Shown here piece by piece: positions 54,786 through 63,986 of a DNA stretch of 64,000 nucleotides. Each line of letters begins with the position of its first letter. The stretch's first letter is position 1. This DNA is from Bryobacterales bacterium (lineage in GTDB: Bacteria > Acidobacteriota > Terriglobia > Bryobacterales > Bryobacteraceae): NCBI GenBank assembly GCA_025463005.1, contig JAOAPR010000097.1:62001-126000 (forward strand), written 5' to 3'. A program made the position numbers and the translations under genes. A model generated the notes under the pieces. That model saw only the letters and a program-made list of their open reading frames with translations. It ran no database searches and was not told the DNA's origin.

Positions 54786-55713
54786 GTTTTGAACGGAGCA
54801 TCGACAACACCCTCCTGGGTTCGCCGAGATCACTCCACCCGAGACCACGGGCGCGGATTACGACGAGGTCGGAGGGACGCGCAGACAACACGTCATCGGA
54901 AAAGTTCGTGGCCGGTACTTTGAGATAAAGTTCACGCAGCGCCTCATGTTCCGCTCCGGCAGTCGTGGTCGCCCACATGGATTCAAAACCTGTTAGGAGA
55001 TTGGGAAGTGCATGCCGGATCATCTCTATGAAGGCACCCACGGCGCCCACCATTACAAAGCTGTTCCAAAGGCAGCCACGGCGCATCAAGCAAGAGGCGA
55101 TCCGTCGGGACGGTTTTTCCCAGAAACGGCTGACTTCAGAGATAAGGTTGCCTGACTCACTTGCAAGAGGAGAGCCCGGTTCGATCCATCCGTAAGCTTC
55201 CTCCGGAGCTTCTGGCTCAATGCCAAGCAGGATCACACGCTCTGGATGCGACTTCGCTTGAGTAAAAGCAAAATCAATGTGCATGATGAGGGCATCATTA
55301 TTTGCGAAATGATGGTCGGATGGAAAAAAGGCCACAAGCCCGTGTGGATCCATTTGCCGTATACGCGTCAAGCTGTAGGCGATAGCTGGAGCGGTTCCGT
55401 GATTATGCGGCTGGATGAGCAGGCACGACGGAGGCACTCCGGTAATCTGACCGGCATAATAACGCTCATGCGTTCGCGTCATGACCAGGAGTGTCTGTTG
55501 CCCGAGTATCATCCGGCCGACCCGGCGCCGAGTCTGCTTCAGGAGCGTTTCGCCGCCGGTCAGTGCGCAGAACTGTTTGGGCCGGTCGTCACCGGTGATT
55601 CTCCGGGTCAAGGGAAGGAGTCGCTTGCCATCCCCACCGGCTAAAATTACTCCCCAGCGCTGGCGACAAGTGCTTTTCGAATTGCAGGGACTGCGCAGAT
55701 TAGCAGCGTTCAC
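54775..55713 (-). CDS. Mannose-1-phosphate guanylyltransferase-like nucleotidyltransferase
   Basis: A 312-residue sugar nucleotidyltransferase: WGVILAGGDGKRLLPLTRRI near 20 is the nucleotide-binding loop, DRPKQFCAL follows, then LVAFFPSDHHFANN near 125, EAYGWIEPG and RFWEKPSR, all typical of ManC-type enzymes. The C-terminal isomerase half of bifunctional enzymes is absent. Its link with the cytochrome fusion (overlapping stop/start) is odd; no polysaccharide genes are adjacent. The N-terminal 18 residues are variable and the start uncertain. Confidence 0.88.
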   Translation of the reverse strand: MNAANLRSPCNSKSTCRQRWGVILAGGDGKRLLPLTRRITGDDRPKQFCALTGGETLLKQTRRRVGRMILGQQTLLVMTRTHERYYAGQITGVPPSCLLIQPHNHGTAPAIAYSLTRIRQMDPHGLVAFFPSDHHFANNDALIMHIDFAFTQAKSHPERVILLGIEPEAPEEAYGWIEPGSPLASESGNLISEVSRFWEKPSRRIASCLMRRGCLWNSFVMVGAVGAFIEMIRHALPNLLTGFESMWATTTAGAEHEALRELYLKVPATNFSDDVLSARPSDLVVIRARGLGWSDLGEPRRVLSMLRSKHAQ

Positions 55714-55774
55714 GGATTTCCTCCTGTGCGGCGAACAGATCGGTGCGACTGTAGAGCGTGGAAGGCTGCACTGG

Positions 55775-56197
55775 TCAAGGAGTTGACAGACTCTTGAGGT
55801 ACGAGATGATAGCCACGCGCTCCTCTTGCTTGGGAACTCGAAAGGACATATCGTTATCCGGCACGACGGACTCCGTATCAGTCAGCCACTTGTCAAGGTT
55901 GGCCTCGTCCCATGTATGTTTTGCGTTTTTTAGCGCGTCCGAATATTGGAAGGTTTTGACGCTGCCCGCCGCCCTTCCCACCACACCCCTAAGGCGGGGA
56001 CCTTCATGATCGGCGTCGAGGGCATGGCACCCGGAGCAACGTCTCTGAAAGAGGGCCTGCCCATCTTCCACACCCTGCGCTTCGGCTTCGGGAGGGAGAA
56101 CCGCCCACGACAACACAAGCGCCAGGACAGCCAGAGCCATGCTTGCTGGGTGCAAAGCGTTAAATGTCCTGACAACCCGTTCTCGTTTATCGATCAT
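55775..56197 (-). CDS. Class I cytochrome c, periplasmic
   Basis: A 140-residue monohaem cytochrome c with a signal peptide (ALAVLALVLSWAVLPPEAEA). Haem motif CSGCH near 54 within LFQRRCSGCHALDADHEGPR; axial Met in DNDMSFRV near 118; final helix QEERVAIISYLKSL. It matches cytochrome c2/c550 in layout (GRAAGSVKTFQYSDALKNA). Likely a soluble electron carrier for the nearby membrane fusion or PQQ dehydrogenase. Confidence 0.93.
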   Translation of the reverse strand: MIDKRERVVRTFNALHPASMALAVLALVLSWAVLPPEAEAQGVEDGQALFQRRCSGCHALDADHEGPRLRGVVGRAAGSVKTFQYSDALKNAKHTWDEANLDKWLTDTESVVPDNDMSFRVPKQEERVAIISYLKSLSTP

Positions 56198-56233
56198 TGT
56201 GCCCCCTGGTCCTGGTTGCTGTTAGGTTCGCCG

Positions 56234-56617
56234 TTACGCCGCGTTGATCAGCAACTCGTCGAAGTCGTCCCTGTGATCGCCCTGGCTGCGGTCCACGATT
56301 TCCTGGCACTCGATGCAGAACGCCGTCCATGGCACTGCCGCCAGGCGTTTGGGGCTGATGTCCTCTTCACAATGCAGGCACACGGCAAAGCTGCCCTCTT
56401 CGATGCGCCGCAGCGCTGCGCGGACGCTCCGTAACAGATTGGAATCGCGGTCCAGATTATGGATCGCCAGTTCGCGTTCAGCAGCGTACTGCACTTCGTC
56501 GAACGCGTCAGGGCTCTTTTCGATAGCGATACCATCGCGATTGCGTACCACTTGGGCCAGCTCTGCCTGCTTGGTCTTTAGTACGTTTCTGTATTTGCTC
56601 AACTCACTCTTTTTCAT
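56234..56617 (-). CDS. TraR/DksA-family zinc finger protein
   Basis: A protein of 127 residues from ATG 56617 (AGAAGGCAG upstream). N-terminal coiled coil (LSKYRNVLKTKQAELAQVVR) then a four-Cys zinc finger CLHCEEDISPKRLAAVPWTA ... CIECQ near 89-113. The DxxDxA tip motif of true DksA is not evident (SPDAFDEVQYAAERE instead), so ppGpp-related RNA polymerase control is uncertain. It could regulate the cytochrome and sigma genes around it. Confidence 0.88.
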   Translation of the reverse strand: MKKSELSKYRNVLKTKQAELAQVVRNRDGIAIEKSPDAFDEVQYAAERELAIHNLDRDSNLLRSVRAALRRIEEGSFAVCLHCEEDISPKRLAAVPWTAFCIECQEIVDRSQGDHRDDFDELLINAA

Positions 56618-56699
56618 TTCTGCCTTCTCCTGTCTCTTCCGGTCGCGGTGTGACTTCACCATGAAGACTTCCGTGGTCGCGAAAACATTCCCGTCGTGG

Positions 56700-57239
56700 T
56701 TACTTCGCAGGCAACCTGGACCCGGAAAACCGAAGGCGTCGACGCTCGGCTTGCGTCCATTCGATGACCCGAACGGAATCGTCAGTCGACAGTTTCACCT
56801 CCGGGTAAAACACAAGATAACGGTGGAGCGGCATTTCGCGGTTTTCAATCACCGTCGCGATTGCCGTCAGAAGCAACCGCTGCTTGGTGGCGTCGAGACT
56901 CTCCCAGCGCGATAAATTCAGGTGCTCGCGGCCGCGCTTCACGTCATTCTCGATAAGCCAGGAAACAGGGGCCACATGGCTGTACCACGGCCAACGCGTT
57001 TTTTCCGAATGGCAGTTGATGCAGGCGCGAGCAAATACGTCGGCTACCGATGGGGGAATGTCCGCGCCCAGGAGCAGTGGCGCGCCGGCCCGATCCAGTG
57101 CTTCGTGGGGGAGACGATGCACAAGTACGGATGCAAGAAGCCACGCCAGAAGCAAACTGGAAACGGTAAATCTCGCACCCACACCACGCTTCAAGCGGGT
57201 CGGCCCAGGGAAGCTATGGTTTGTGACTGTCTTGCTCAC
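56700..57239 (-). CDS. Haem-binding domain protein, membrane-anchored
   Basis: A 179-residue protein with one N-terminal membrane helix (FTVSSLLLAWLLASVLVHRL) and a haem_bd domain: ARACINCHSEKTRWPWYSHV near 71 contains CINCH, with W-P-W-Y-S-x-V/I typical of the family, then SWLIENDVKRGREHLNLSRW. Periplasmic side. It sits among other cytochromes and next to the ECF sigma pair; electron transfer or haem sensing is likely. Confidence 0.88.
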   Translation of the reverse strand: MSKTVTNHSFPGPTRLKRGVGARFTVSSLLLAWLLASVLVHRLPHEALDRAGAPLLLGADIPPSVADVFARACINCHSEKTRWPWYSHVAPVSWLIENDVKRGREHLNLSRWESLDATKQRLLLTAIATVIENREMPLHRYLVFYPEVKLSTDDSVRVIEWTQAERRRLRFSGSRLPAK

Positions 57240-57279
57240 GCCTTGCTAGACATGCAAGGCTGCAAATGTATTCCCGGTT

Positions 57280-58062
57280 TCAGTGCCCCCGCAATGCTCG
57301 CGCGAACTCAAGGAGTTCAGCGTTATTCAGATCGGACACCACCCAGTAAGTCGTCTCCGCGCCGTTCCAGTGAAGGATCTGGTAACCTTGCGCGTCCTCT
57401 TCCCTGATGGTGTCATCGGCTGAGCCATGATTCGGCCATAGGAATACATTGATGTTGTGCATGCGGCGCTGGTAGACGAGCACAGCGACAGGCTGCTTAT
57501 CGACATAATCGAGTCTCCCGCCGACTAGAGTCCAACCCAGCTCCGACAAGTCCGGTACGGGTGGCGAGAAATCCAGCTTGCCCTGAAACCATGGCTTCAC
57601 GGTATGCCGGTCCGATGAAGGCACATCGATCAGATGGCCGGGCTGGAGCGAGCGGATATGACCGGCGAGCACCGCGCTAGCGATGACCTGCTCATGGGAC
57701 GAGCGCACACTATTTATTACGAGTAATACTCCGATTGTCGCCACAATTACAAGGGCGGCCGCTGCCGGAAACCATCGGAACGATCCAAGGCGAAGCGATT
57801 CGAGCCACGAAGAACGCTGGGACCGCGCTTCCTCTTTAGCGGCCTGGCGTACTGCCGCTTCAATACGCTTTGAAAAATCCGCCGAAGGATACGCGTACAA
57901 GTCGGGGTCGCGCAAAGCCGAACGCAAGGCAAGCTGCTCGTCCTGAGCCTGTCGGCAATCCCTACACTCAGTAAGATGCTTCTGGATACGGAGGCTCTCG
58001 GCGATATCTAATTCGTCGTCGAGATAAGCGGGCAGATAGATACGCGAGTCATCGCAGTTCAT
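57280..58062 (-). CDS. Anti-sigma factor with zf-HC2 domain
   Basis: A protein of 260 residues from ATG 58062, which overlaps the sigma-factor stop (ATGA). Zinc-binding zf-HC2 motif HLTECRDCRQAQ (H-x3-C-x2-C) near 30; one membrane helix near 100-120 (FPAAAALVIVATIGVLLVIN); C-terminal periplasmic sensor with LGWTLVGGRLDYVDKQPVAV and YWVVSDLNNAELLEFARAL, as in ChrR/RsiW-type relatives. Such pairs often respond to oxidative or metal stress and would hold the sigma factor inactive. Confidence 0.92.
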   Translation of the reverse strand: MNCDDSRIYLPAYLDDELDIAESLRIQKHLTECRDCRQAQDEQLALRSALRDPDLYAYPSADFSKRIEAAVRQAAKEEARSQRSSWLESLRLGSFRWFPAAAALVIVATIGVLLVINSVRSSHEQVIASAVLAGHIRSLQPGHLIDVPSSDRHTVKPWFQGKLDFSPPVPDLSELGWTLVGGRLDYVDKQPVAVLVYQRRMHNINVFLWPNHGSADDTIREEDAQGYQILHWNGAETTYWVVSDLNNAELLEFARALRGH

Positions 58063-58607
58063 CTTAGGCCGGCTCCTCCTTCGCGCTTTACGGGGTGCGG
58101 GGTTGCGAGGATGCGCCTCAACCAATCGCGGCCTCGTGACAGCCGCGACATAACCGTGCCGATGGGAACCCCAGTTGTCGCGGAGATTTCCTTGTAAGAG
58201 AGGTCTTCCATCTCACGTAAAATAACAGCCTGACGAAAGTCCGAAGGCAATTGCTCTAAGGCTTGCCTCACTTGTTCGCGATCGCAAGATATTAGCAGAC
58301 CCTCTTCCGGGTCAGGCGAACGCTCAATCGGATCCTCAAGCGCTTCCTCGAAGCCGATGGTGGCCCCTGCATTCCGGTTTCGCTTTAGCCAGGTCATAGA
58401 AGTGTTGCGCACAATCGTAAGCAACCACGGCTTGGCGTCCTCACCTCGGAAGCTCTCAAAGGCTGAGAATGCCCGCAGAAACGCCTCCTGAACGATATCT
58501 TCCGCATCCTCATGGCTCCGCGTTAACCATCTGGCGAGGTTGTACGCCGATTTGAGATGAGGCGAAATCTGTTCCTCGAAACGGCGTAGTTTCTCGTTTG
58601 ACGTCAA
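58059..58607 (-). CDS. ECF-family RNA polymerase sigma factor
   Basis: A 182-residue group IV sigma factor. Region 2: SHEDAEDIVQEAFLRAFSAF near 30-50 and PWLLTIVRNTSMTWLKRNRN; region 4: LEQLPSDFRQAVILREMEDL then SYKEISATTGVPIGTVMSRL near 130-165. The Ser/Asp/Glu-rich linker between is usual. The anti-sigma gene overlaps it by 4 bases. Downstream genes (haem_bd, DksA-like, cytochrome) may be its targets. Confidence 0.95.
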   Translation of the reverse strand: MTSNEKLRRFEEQISPHLKSAYNLARWLTRSHEDAEDIVQEAFLRAFSAFESFRGEDAKPWLLTIVRNTSMTWLKRNRNAGATIGFEEALEDPIERSPDPEEGLLISCDREQVRQALEQLPSDFRQAVILREMEDLSYKEISATTGVPIGTVMSRLSRGRDWLRRILATPHPVKREGGAGLR

Positions 58608-58775
58608 GCAGCGCCGCCTACTTCATAGACTTCTATTGCTGTCATTATATTCCCCAAATGTAAAACAAAGCGGGGACGGGCAGTCTGGTCGGTCTAACTG
58701 CCTGATGCACAAGGGAAGCTCGGACTCGGTCCGCGCGCAAGACGACGTCCGGATGGATGCTTGGCTCGCGTGGCG

Positions 58776-58810
58776 AGAAAAAGTGGGCGTGGCAGATAAT
58801 CCACGCCCAC
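58776..58810 (-). terminator. Intrinsic terminator, minus direction
   Basis: GTGGGCGTGG (58783-58792), loop of 8, CCACGCCCAC (58801-58810): a perfect 10-bp GC-rich stem. Read on the minus strand it is followed by TTTTTCTC, the layout of a Rho-independent terminator. No minus-strand gene is recognised just upstream, so it may end a small RNA or stop read-through ahead of the sigma gene. Confidence 0.55.
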
Positions 58811-59011
58811 GAGGGAAGAAAAAGCGTCTGTCGACGAGAAACGTTCTTGCATCTGTCCAGACCTGCGGTGCCGCGCAGATATTCCCGACGGCCAGCCTTG
58901 CGCCGAACCCAGGAATATTTCGACGAGTCTTGAGGTCTCTCCATTGAAGCGGCGCGGTTCTAGAACGGACCCCGCTGATACTTTTCGCACTTACAAGGAG
59001 ATAACCCGCCA
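58811..59011. other. Leader region before haloperoxidase
   Basis: No coding frame is convincing. It contains the haloperoxidase ribosome binding site (AAGGAG, near 58994-58999) and presumably its promoter. It could also encode a short minus-strand RNA ending at the terminator next to it. Confidence 0.35.
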
Positions 59012-60280
59012 ATGACAAAACTCTTAACGATGGTAACGGTGCTGTGCACAACTCTTGCGGCGCAAAGCCAGCCGGTCAATCAAGTATTGCAGTGGAACAA
59101 AACCCTGCTCGCGATCGTTCGAACGCCAGGAGCACAGCCGGCCACCATCCACCCTACCCGAAGCTTCGCGATTATGCACGCCGCGATCTATGATGCTGTC
59201 AACGCGATCGAAGGCAGCCACACGCCTTATCTGATCCAGCTTACGGGAGTTTCCCCAATAGCTTCGCAAGAGGCGGCAGCGTCGGCAGCCGCACATGAGG
59301 TCCTTTCAATTCTGTATCCGAATTTCCAGGCAACACTCGACGCGCAATTTCAGCAGTCCTTGACACAGATCTCGGGAGGAGACAAGGCAGCCGGAGTCAG
59401 TGTCGGTCAGACTGTTGCGGACCGCATCCTGGCGCTACGTAGCAATGACGGATCGAGTGCTCAACCGCCGCTGTTTGTCTTCGGAAACGCGCCGGGCGAT
59501 TACCAGTCAACACCGCCTAATTTCCCGGCGCACCCTCAATTCACTCACTGGTCCCAAGTTGTGCCATTTGCGTTGCAGCAAGCGAATCAGTTTCGTCCTG
59601 GCCCTCCGCCCTCGTTAACCAGCGACACGTACAGCGATGTTTTCAATGAAGTGAAAGCATTAGGGATCGCAAACAGCAATACCGCCTCCGCCGACCAGGC
59701 GCTGATTGGCCGCTTTTGGAATGGGGCCGTTCAGAACTACTGGAATGAGATTACCCAGACGGCAGCCGAAAACCGTAACCTGACAACGGCGCAGAACGCG
59801 CGCCTTTTTGCCGTGCTTAACCTGGCACTGGCCGACAGCGTGATTGCCTTCTACGATGCCAAATATACGTATAACTTCTGGCGCCCCGTGACTGCCATTC
59901 GGGCTGCCGATACCGACAATAACTCCGCGACATTGGCTGATCCGAACTGGCTTCCGGAGGTCGGGAACACCACGCCAGACCCTTCCTATCCGGGAGCGCA
60001 CGCGGTGATCAGCGGCGCCGCGGCCACTGTGCTGAATTCCTTTTTCCGGAGTCATCGCACCGACTTTAAGGTCACCTCCGAAGTCATGCCTGGTGTAGAA
60101 CGCTCCTTCAAGACGTTCTCGGCCGCTGCAACCGAGGCTACGCTCAGCCGAATCTTCGCCGGGGTGCATTTCCGCTCCGACCTCACCATCGGCCAGCAGC
60201 TAGGTCGCGAAGTGGCGCACTTCGTCATTGATAATTTCTTGACTCGCCTGGACCAAGACGCTGAATCCGACGACAACTGA
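59012..60280 (+). CDS. Vanadium-dependent haloperoxidase / PAP2-like, exported
   Basis: A 422-residue secreted protein (signal ending LAAQSQ). It has the vanadate/phosphate-binding motifs of the haloperoxidase-acid phosphatase family: K-x6-RP in KYTYNFWRPVTAIR near 285, SYPGAHAV near 325, and SR-x5-H-x3-D in SRIFAGVHFRSDLTIG near 385. It would oxidise halides with peroxide, or act as a phosphatase; length and export favour haloperoxidase. It lies alone on the plus strand between minus-strand groups. Confidence 0.9.
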   Translation: MTKLLTMVTVLCTTLAAQSQPVNQVLQWNKTLLAIVRTPGAQPATIHPTRSFAIMHAAIYDAVNAIEGSHTPYLIQLTGVSPIASQEAAASAAAHEVLSILYPNFQATLDAQFQQSLTQISGGDKAAGVSVGQTVADRILALRSNDGSSAQPPLFVFGNAPGDYQSTPPNFPAHPQFTHWSQVVPFALQQANQFRPGPPPSLTSDTYSDVFNEVKALGIANSNTASADQALIGRFWNGAVQNYWNEITQTAAENRNLTTAQNARLFAVLNLALADSVIAFYDAKYTYNFWRPVTAIRAADTDNNSATLADPNWLPEVGNTTPDPSYPGAHAVISGAAATVLNSFFRSHRTDFKVTSEVMPGVERSFKTFSAAATEATLSRIFAGVHFRSDLTIGQQLGREVAHFVIDNFLTRLDQDAESDDN

Positions 60281-60300
60281 CCGGAAATCCGTTGTGCGAT

Positions 60301-62454
60301 TCACGCTTCCATGAGCGGCAAACCGGGCAGCACCTTTTCGAGCGTGATAGGAAAATCGCGCACGCGCACGCCGGTGGCATTGAACACCGCATTGGTCACG
60401 GCCGCTGCGGAGCCGCAGACGCCCAGCTCACCGATGCCCTTGACGCCAAGAACGTTGGCTTTGTCGTCGAAGCCGTCCAGCAATACGGCGTCGAGCTCAG
60501 GTATGTCGGCGTGCACCGGTACCAGGTATTCAGCGAGATCACGATTCACGAACGCGCCGGAGCGCGTGTCGACGACGGCCTGTTCGTGCAAGGCATAGCT
60601 CACCCCGAAGGTCATGCCGCCGATCAACTGGGAGCGCGCGGTCTTGGGATTCAGAAAGCGGCCCGCCGCAAAGACACCCAGCATGCGCCGGAGACGAATC
60701 TCGGCCGTATCGACGTCGACGCCGACCTCGGCGAAATGGGCCCCGTAGGTGTTTAGCGAATAGGCTCTGTAGTTCGGGTCCTTCTCCATGCTGACGATTT
60801 CACCCTCCGCCTCCAAGCCCTCGGGATGATTGCGCGCGACGATCTCAGACAGCGCCTCGGATTTGTCACGTGCGGAGGCGAGCAGCTTCTCTCGCAGGGC
60901 TTCGCACGCGCGATAGACTGCTGTACTCGAGTTGGCGGCGCCCCAGGATCCGCCTGAACCCCAACTGACCGGAAAATCGGACCGCCCGATCTCGACCCGC
61001 ACGCGATCGATCGGCAGCCCGAGCCGTTCGGCCGCGACCTGCGCCAGAATCGTGTAGGTGCCGCCACCGATGTCGGTCATATCCGATTGGACCACCGCGG
61101 TCCCGTCCGGACACATCCGAACCCTCGCCTTGGCCGGTCCTTGGAAGTGCATCCGGATCGCGGCTGCCATCCCGTAGCCGACCAGCCACCGGCCCTTGCG
61201 CAGGCTGGCAGGTTGTGCGGGGCGTTGATCCCATCCGAACCGCCGTGCGCCTTCGCGCATGCACTCGACCAGACGGCGATCGCTGAACGGTATGCCGGTC
61301 TCGGGATGGACCTTGGGCTCGTTCCTGATCCGCAGCTCGATGGGATCCATCGCGAGCGCATAGGCGAGCTCATCCATCGCCGATTCCACTGCCAGAAGAC
61401 CAGGTGCCTCGCCCGGCGCGCGGACGTCTTCCCCCCGCGGAAGATCGAGCGGCGTGAGCCGGTGACTGGTCCACCGGTTGGGAGCCGCGTAGAGGGCGCG
61501 AGTCGTGGCGGCGGTCTGCTCGGCGTACTCCTCGTGCGGGCTCGTATACATGTTGACCTCGTGTGCGATCGCGACCAGCCGCCCGTCCTTCCCGGCTCCC
61601 AGACGAACCCGCTGGCTCGTCGTTGGGCGCAAGCCCATGAGATGGAAGATCTGCTGCCGGGTCAGCACGACCTTGACGGGCTCGTTCAATTGGCGCGCGG
61701 CTAGCGCAGCCAGGATCGTTTCAGAATGGATGCCCAGCTTGGACCCGAATCCCCCGCCGACATACGGGGTGACCACAAGGATCCGCTCTGGATCGATCCG
61801 CAGCGTGTTGGCGACCGACGCACGGGCGGAATCGACGATCTGGGCGCTGACGTAGAGGATCAGGTCATCGCCGCGCGGTACAGCCAGACACGCATTCGGT
61901 TCCATCGGGTGCGAGAACTGATAAGGCGTCGTGTAGCGCTGATCGACTTTGACCGCGGCGCTGTTGAATCCGGAGTCGAAATCGCCCACCGACGTTTCGG
62001 CCTCCATCCTGCCATTCACCACTTTCGGCACGTACGACTGGTCCTGGCGCGTCGCGAAGTCGTAGTTTCCCGGCTCGACGGCGTATTCGATGTCGATCAG
62101 ACTTGCTGCGGCCCGCGCCTGTTCGAAAGTCCCGGCGACCACCAGAGCCACAGGCTCGCCGTAATGGCGAATCTCGGGGTTGGTCAGCACCGGCTGGGCG
62201 CGCCAGTATAGCGAGGGGATGGACTCGTCGGGCGCTCCTTGAGCCGGCGCATTGCGATAGGTCATCACCTTCCGCACGCCCGGCGAGTGCTCCGCACGGG
62301 ACGCGTCGATCAGAGTGATGCGTCCGCGGCCGATCGTCGCACCGAGGATGAAACCGTAGAGAGGTTGGCCCGCCTCCCAATGCTCGTGGGCGTAGGTGGC
62401 TTGGCCGGTGACCTTGAACGGGCCGTCGACGCGGCTGATAGCTTGTCCAATCAT
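60301..62454 (-). CDS. Molybdenum hydroxylase catalytic subunit, second operon
   Basis: A 717-residue xanthine oxidase-family molybdopterin subunit: YVGGGFGSKLGIH near 230, VRAPGEAPG near 345, GSGGSWGAANS near 505 and catalytic Glu in GIGELGVCG near 680. It begins close to the first conserved domain (MIGQAISRVDGPFKVTGQAT), lacking the extra N-terminal 30 residues of the first copy. It follows the FAD subunit gene by 9 bases. Substrate unknown; PaoC-like aldehyde oxidation is plausible. Confidence 0.93.
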   Translation of the reverse strand: MIGQAISRVDGPFKVTGQATYAHEHWEAGQPLYGFILGATIGRGRITLIDASRAEHSPGVRKVMTYRNAPAQGAPDESIPSLYWRAQPVLTNPEIRHYGEPVALVVAGTFEQARAAASLIDIEYAVEPGNYDFATRQDQSYVPKVVNGRMEAETSVGDFDSGFNSAAVKVDQRYTTPYQFSHPMEPNACLAVPRGDDLILYVSAQIVDSARASVANTLRIDPERILVVTPYVGGGFGSKLGIHSETILAALAARQLNEPVKVVLTRQQIFHLMGLRPTTSQRVRLGAGKDGRLVAIAHEVNMYTSPHEEYAEQTAATTRALYAAPNRWTSHRLTPLDLPRGEDVRAPGEAPGLLAVESAMDELAYALAMDPIELRIRNEPKVHPETGIPFSDRRLVECMREGARRFGWDQRPAQPASLRKGRWLVGYGMAAAIRMHFQGPAKARVRMCPDGTAVVQSDMTDIGGGTYTILAQVAAERLGLPIDRVRVEIGRSDFPVSWGSGGSWGAANSSTAVYRACEALREKLLASARDKSEALSEIVARNHPEGLEAEGEIVSMEKDPNYRAYSLNTYGAHFAEVGVDVDTAEIRLRRMLGVFAAGRFLNPKTARSQLIGGMTFGVSYALHEQAVVDTRSGAFVNRDLAEYLVPVHADIPELDAVLLDGFDDKANVLGVKGIGELGVCGSAAAVTNAVFNATGVRVRDFPITLEKVLPGLPLMEA

Positions 62455-62463
62455 TAGGCCTCC

Positions 62464-63447
62464 TCATCCCACCTGTGCAACTTGAGCCAAGGTGCGGCAG
62501 AGCGTGCGCTTGGCCAGCTCGATCTTGAAGTCGTTCTGCCCCCGGCCTATAGCGTGCGTCATGGCCGCCTCGGCGGCGTCGCGATACGTAGCCATGGTGG
62601 CGGGACGTCCCATCAGCGCGGCCTCTGCCTCCACCGAACGCCAGGGCTTGGGCGCCACACCGCCGAACCCAACCCGCGCTGAAGTGATCGTGCCCCCATC
62701 CGTCGCGACGATGGCTGCCACCGAGACCAGGGCGAACGCGTACGATGCCCGGTCGCGTACCTTGCGGTAGACCTGCCGGCCGGGCGGCGGGGGAGGCAGG
62801 ACCACGCCGGTGATCATCTCGTTTGGCCCGAGAACGGTCTCGATGTGCGGAGTATCGCCGGGCAGGCGGTAGAAGTCCGCGATGGCAACGCGGCGGGCGG
62901 CCTGGTTGGCGCCGAGCAGCTCGATTTGCGCGTCCAGGACCGTCATCGCGACAGCCATATCCGAGGGATGAGTAGCGATGCAGGCGTCGCTCCCGCCCAG
63001 GATCGCGTGGCTCCGATTGAGGCCGCCGATAGCCGAGCAGCCCGAGCCTGGATTCCGTTTGTTGCAGGCAGAGGCCGTGTCGTAGAAGTATGGGCAGCGG
63101 GTGCGCTGCAACAGGTTCCCGCCGACTGACGCCTTATTGCGCAACTGGCCCGACGCGCCCGCGACCAGCGCTTGGGAGAGGAGCGGGTAGCGGGTGCGCA
63201 CGCGGCGATCGGCTGCGGTATCGGAGTTTGAAGCCTGGGCGCCGATTCGCAGTCCGCCGTCCGGCAGCTCTTCAATATCCTTAAAAGCCAGCCGGCTGAT
63301 GTCGACCAGGTGTGTCGGCTGCTCGATCTCAAGCTTCATCAGATCGAGCAGATTGGTGCCGCCGCTGATGAACTTCGCGCCGGCTGTGGACATCGCGGCG
63401 ATCGCGGCCCGTGCGTCCGTCGCACGCTCGTAGATGAAAGGCCTCAT
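62464..63447 (-). CDS. Molybdenum hydroxylase FAD subunit, second operon
   Basis: A protein of 327 residues from ATG 63447, which overlaps the 2Fe-2S gene's stop by 4 bases; the longer frame to 63666 overlaps that gene widely and is rejected. FAD motifs [13 protein letters not shown] near 26 and [20 protein letters not shown] near 107. Cysteines in [23 protein letters not shown] and [11 protein letters not shown] match the 4Fe-4S ligands of E. coli PaoB, closer to it than the first copy. Confidence 0.93.
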   Translation of the reverse strand: MRPFIYERATDARAAIAAMSTAGAKFISGGTNLLDLMKLEIEQPTHLVDISRLAFKDIEELPDGGLRIGAQASNSDTAADRRVRTRYPLLSQALVAGASGQLRNKASVGGNLLQRTRCPYFYDTASACNKRNPGSGCSAIGGLNRSHAILGGSDACIATHPSDMAVAMTVLDAQIELLGANQAARRVAIADFYRLPGDTPHIETVLGPNEMITGVVLPPPPPGRQVYRKVRDRASYAFALVSVAAIVATDGGTITSARVGFGGVAPKPWRSVEAEAALMGRPATMATYRDAAEAAMTHAIGRGQNDFKIELAKRTLCRTLAQVAQVG

Positions 63448-63986
63448 CTGCGAGCTCCTTCTGCGACATCGCGAATAGCCGCGACGATGTTCGGATAGGC
63501 AGCGCATCGACAGATATTGCCGCTCATCCGCTCGCGGATTTCCTCCGCGGTCAACTCGATCTGCTGGGATGCTACGTCCGCGGTGACGTGGCTTGGCCAA
63601 CCAGCCTTCACTTCGGCGAGCATACCGACGGCCGAGCAGATCTGGCCGGAAGTACAATACCCGCACTGGAAGCCGTCGCGCTCAACGAACGCCGCCTGTA
63701 AGGGGTGGAGCGCTTGCGGCGATCCAAGCCCCTCGACGGTTACGATTTCGTCACCTTCGTGCATGACCGCGAGCGTAAGGCAGGAGTTGATCCTGCGGCC
63801 GTTGAGCAGCACCGTACAAGCGCCGCATTGACCGTGATCGCAGCCTTTCTTTGTGCCTGTCAGGTGCAGGTGTTCACGGAGAGCGTCCAGCAGGGACGTG
63901 CGTGGATCGAGTACCAGGTTCGACGGTCGCCCGTTAACCTTGAGTTCTATCGTGTGCTTTGCTATATCGACATCAACGAGTTGCAT
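63444..63986 (-). CDS. Molybdenum hydroxylase 2Fe-2S subunit, second operon
   Basis: A 180-residue iron-sulfur subunit. [12 protein letters not shown] near 50, then the second cluster [15 protein letters not shown] near 104 and NICRCAAY near 157. AGGGGAG precedes the ATG at 63986, near the window edge, so the promoter lies outside. No Tat signal, so the enzyme is cytoplasmic like the first. The order 2Fe-2S, FAD, Mo is that of paoABC. Confidence 0.93.
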   Translation of the reverse strand: MQLVDVDIAKHTIELKVNGRPSNLVLDPRTSLLDALREHLHLTGTKKGCDHGQCGACTVLLNGRRINSCLTLAVMHEGDEIVTVEGLGSPQALHPLQAAFVERDGFQCGYCTSGQICSAVGMLAEVKAGWPSHVTADVASQQIELTAEEIRERMSGNICRCAAYPNIVAAIRDVAEGARR

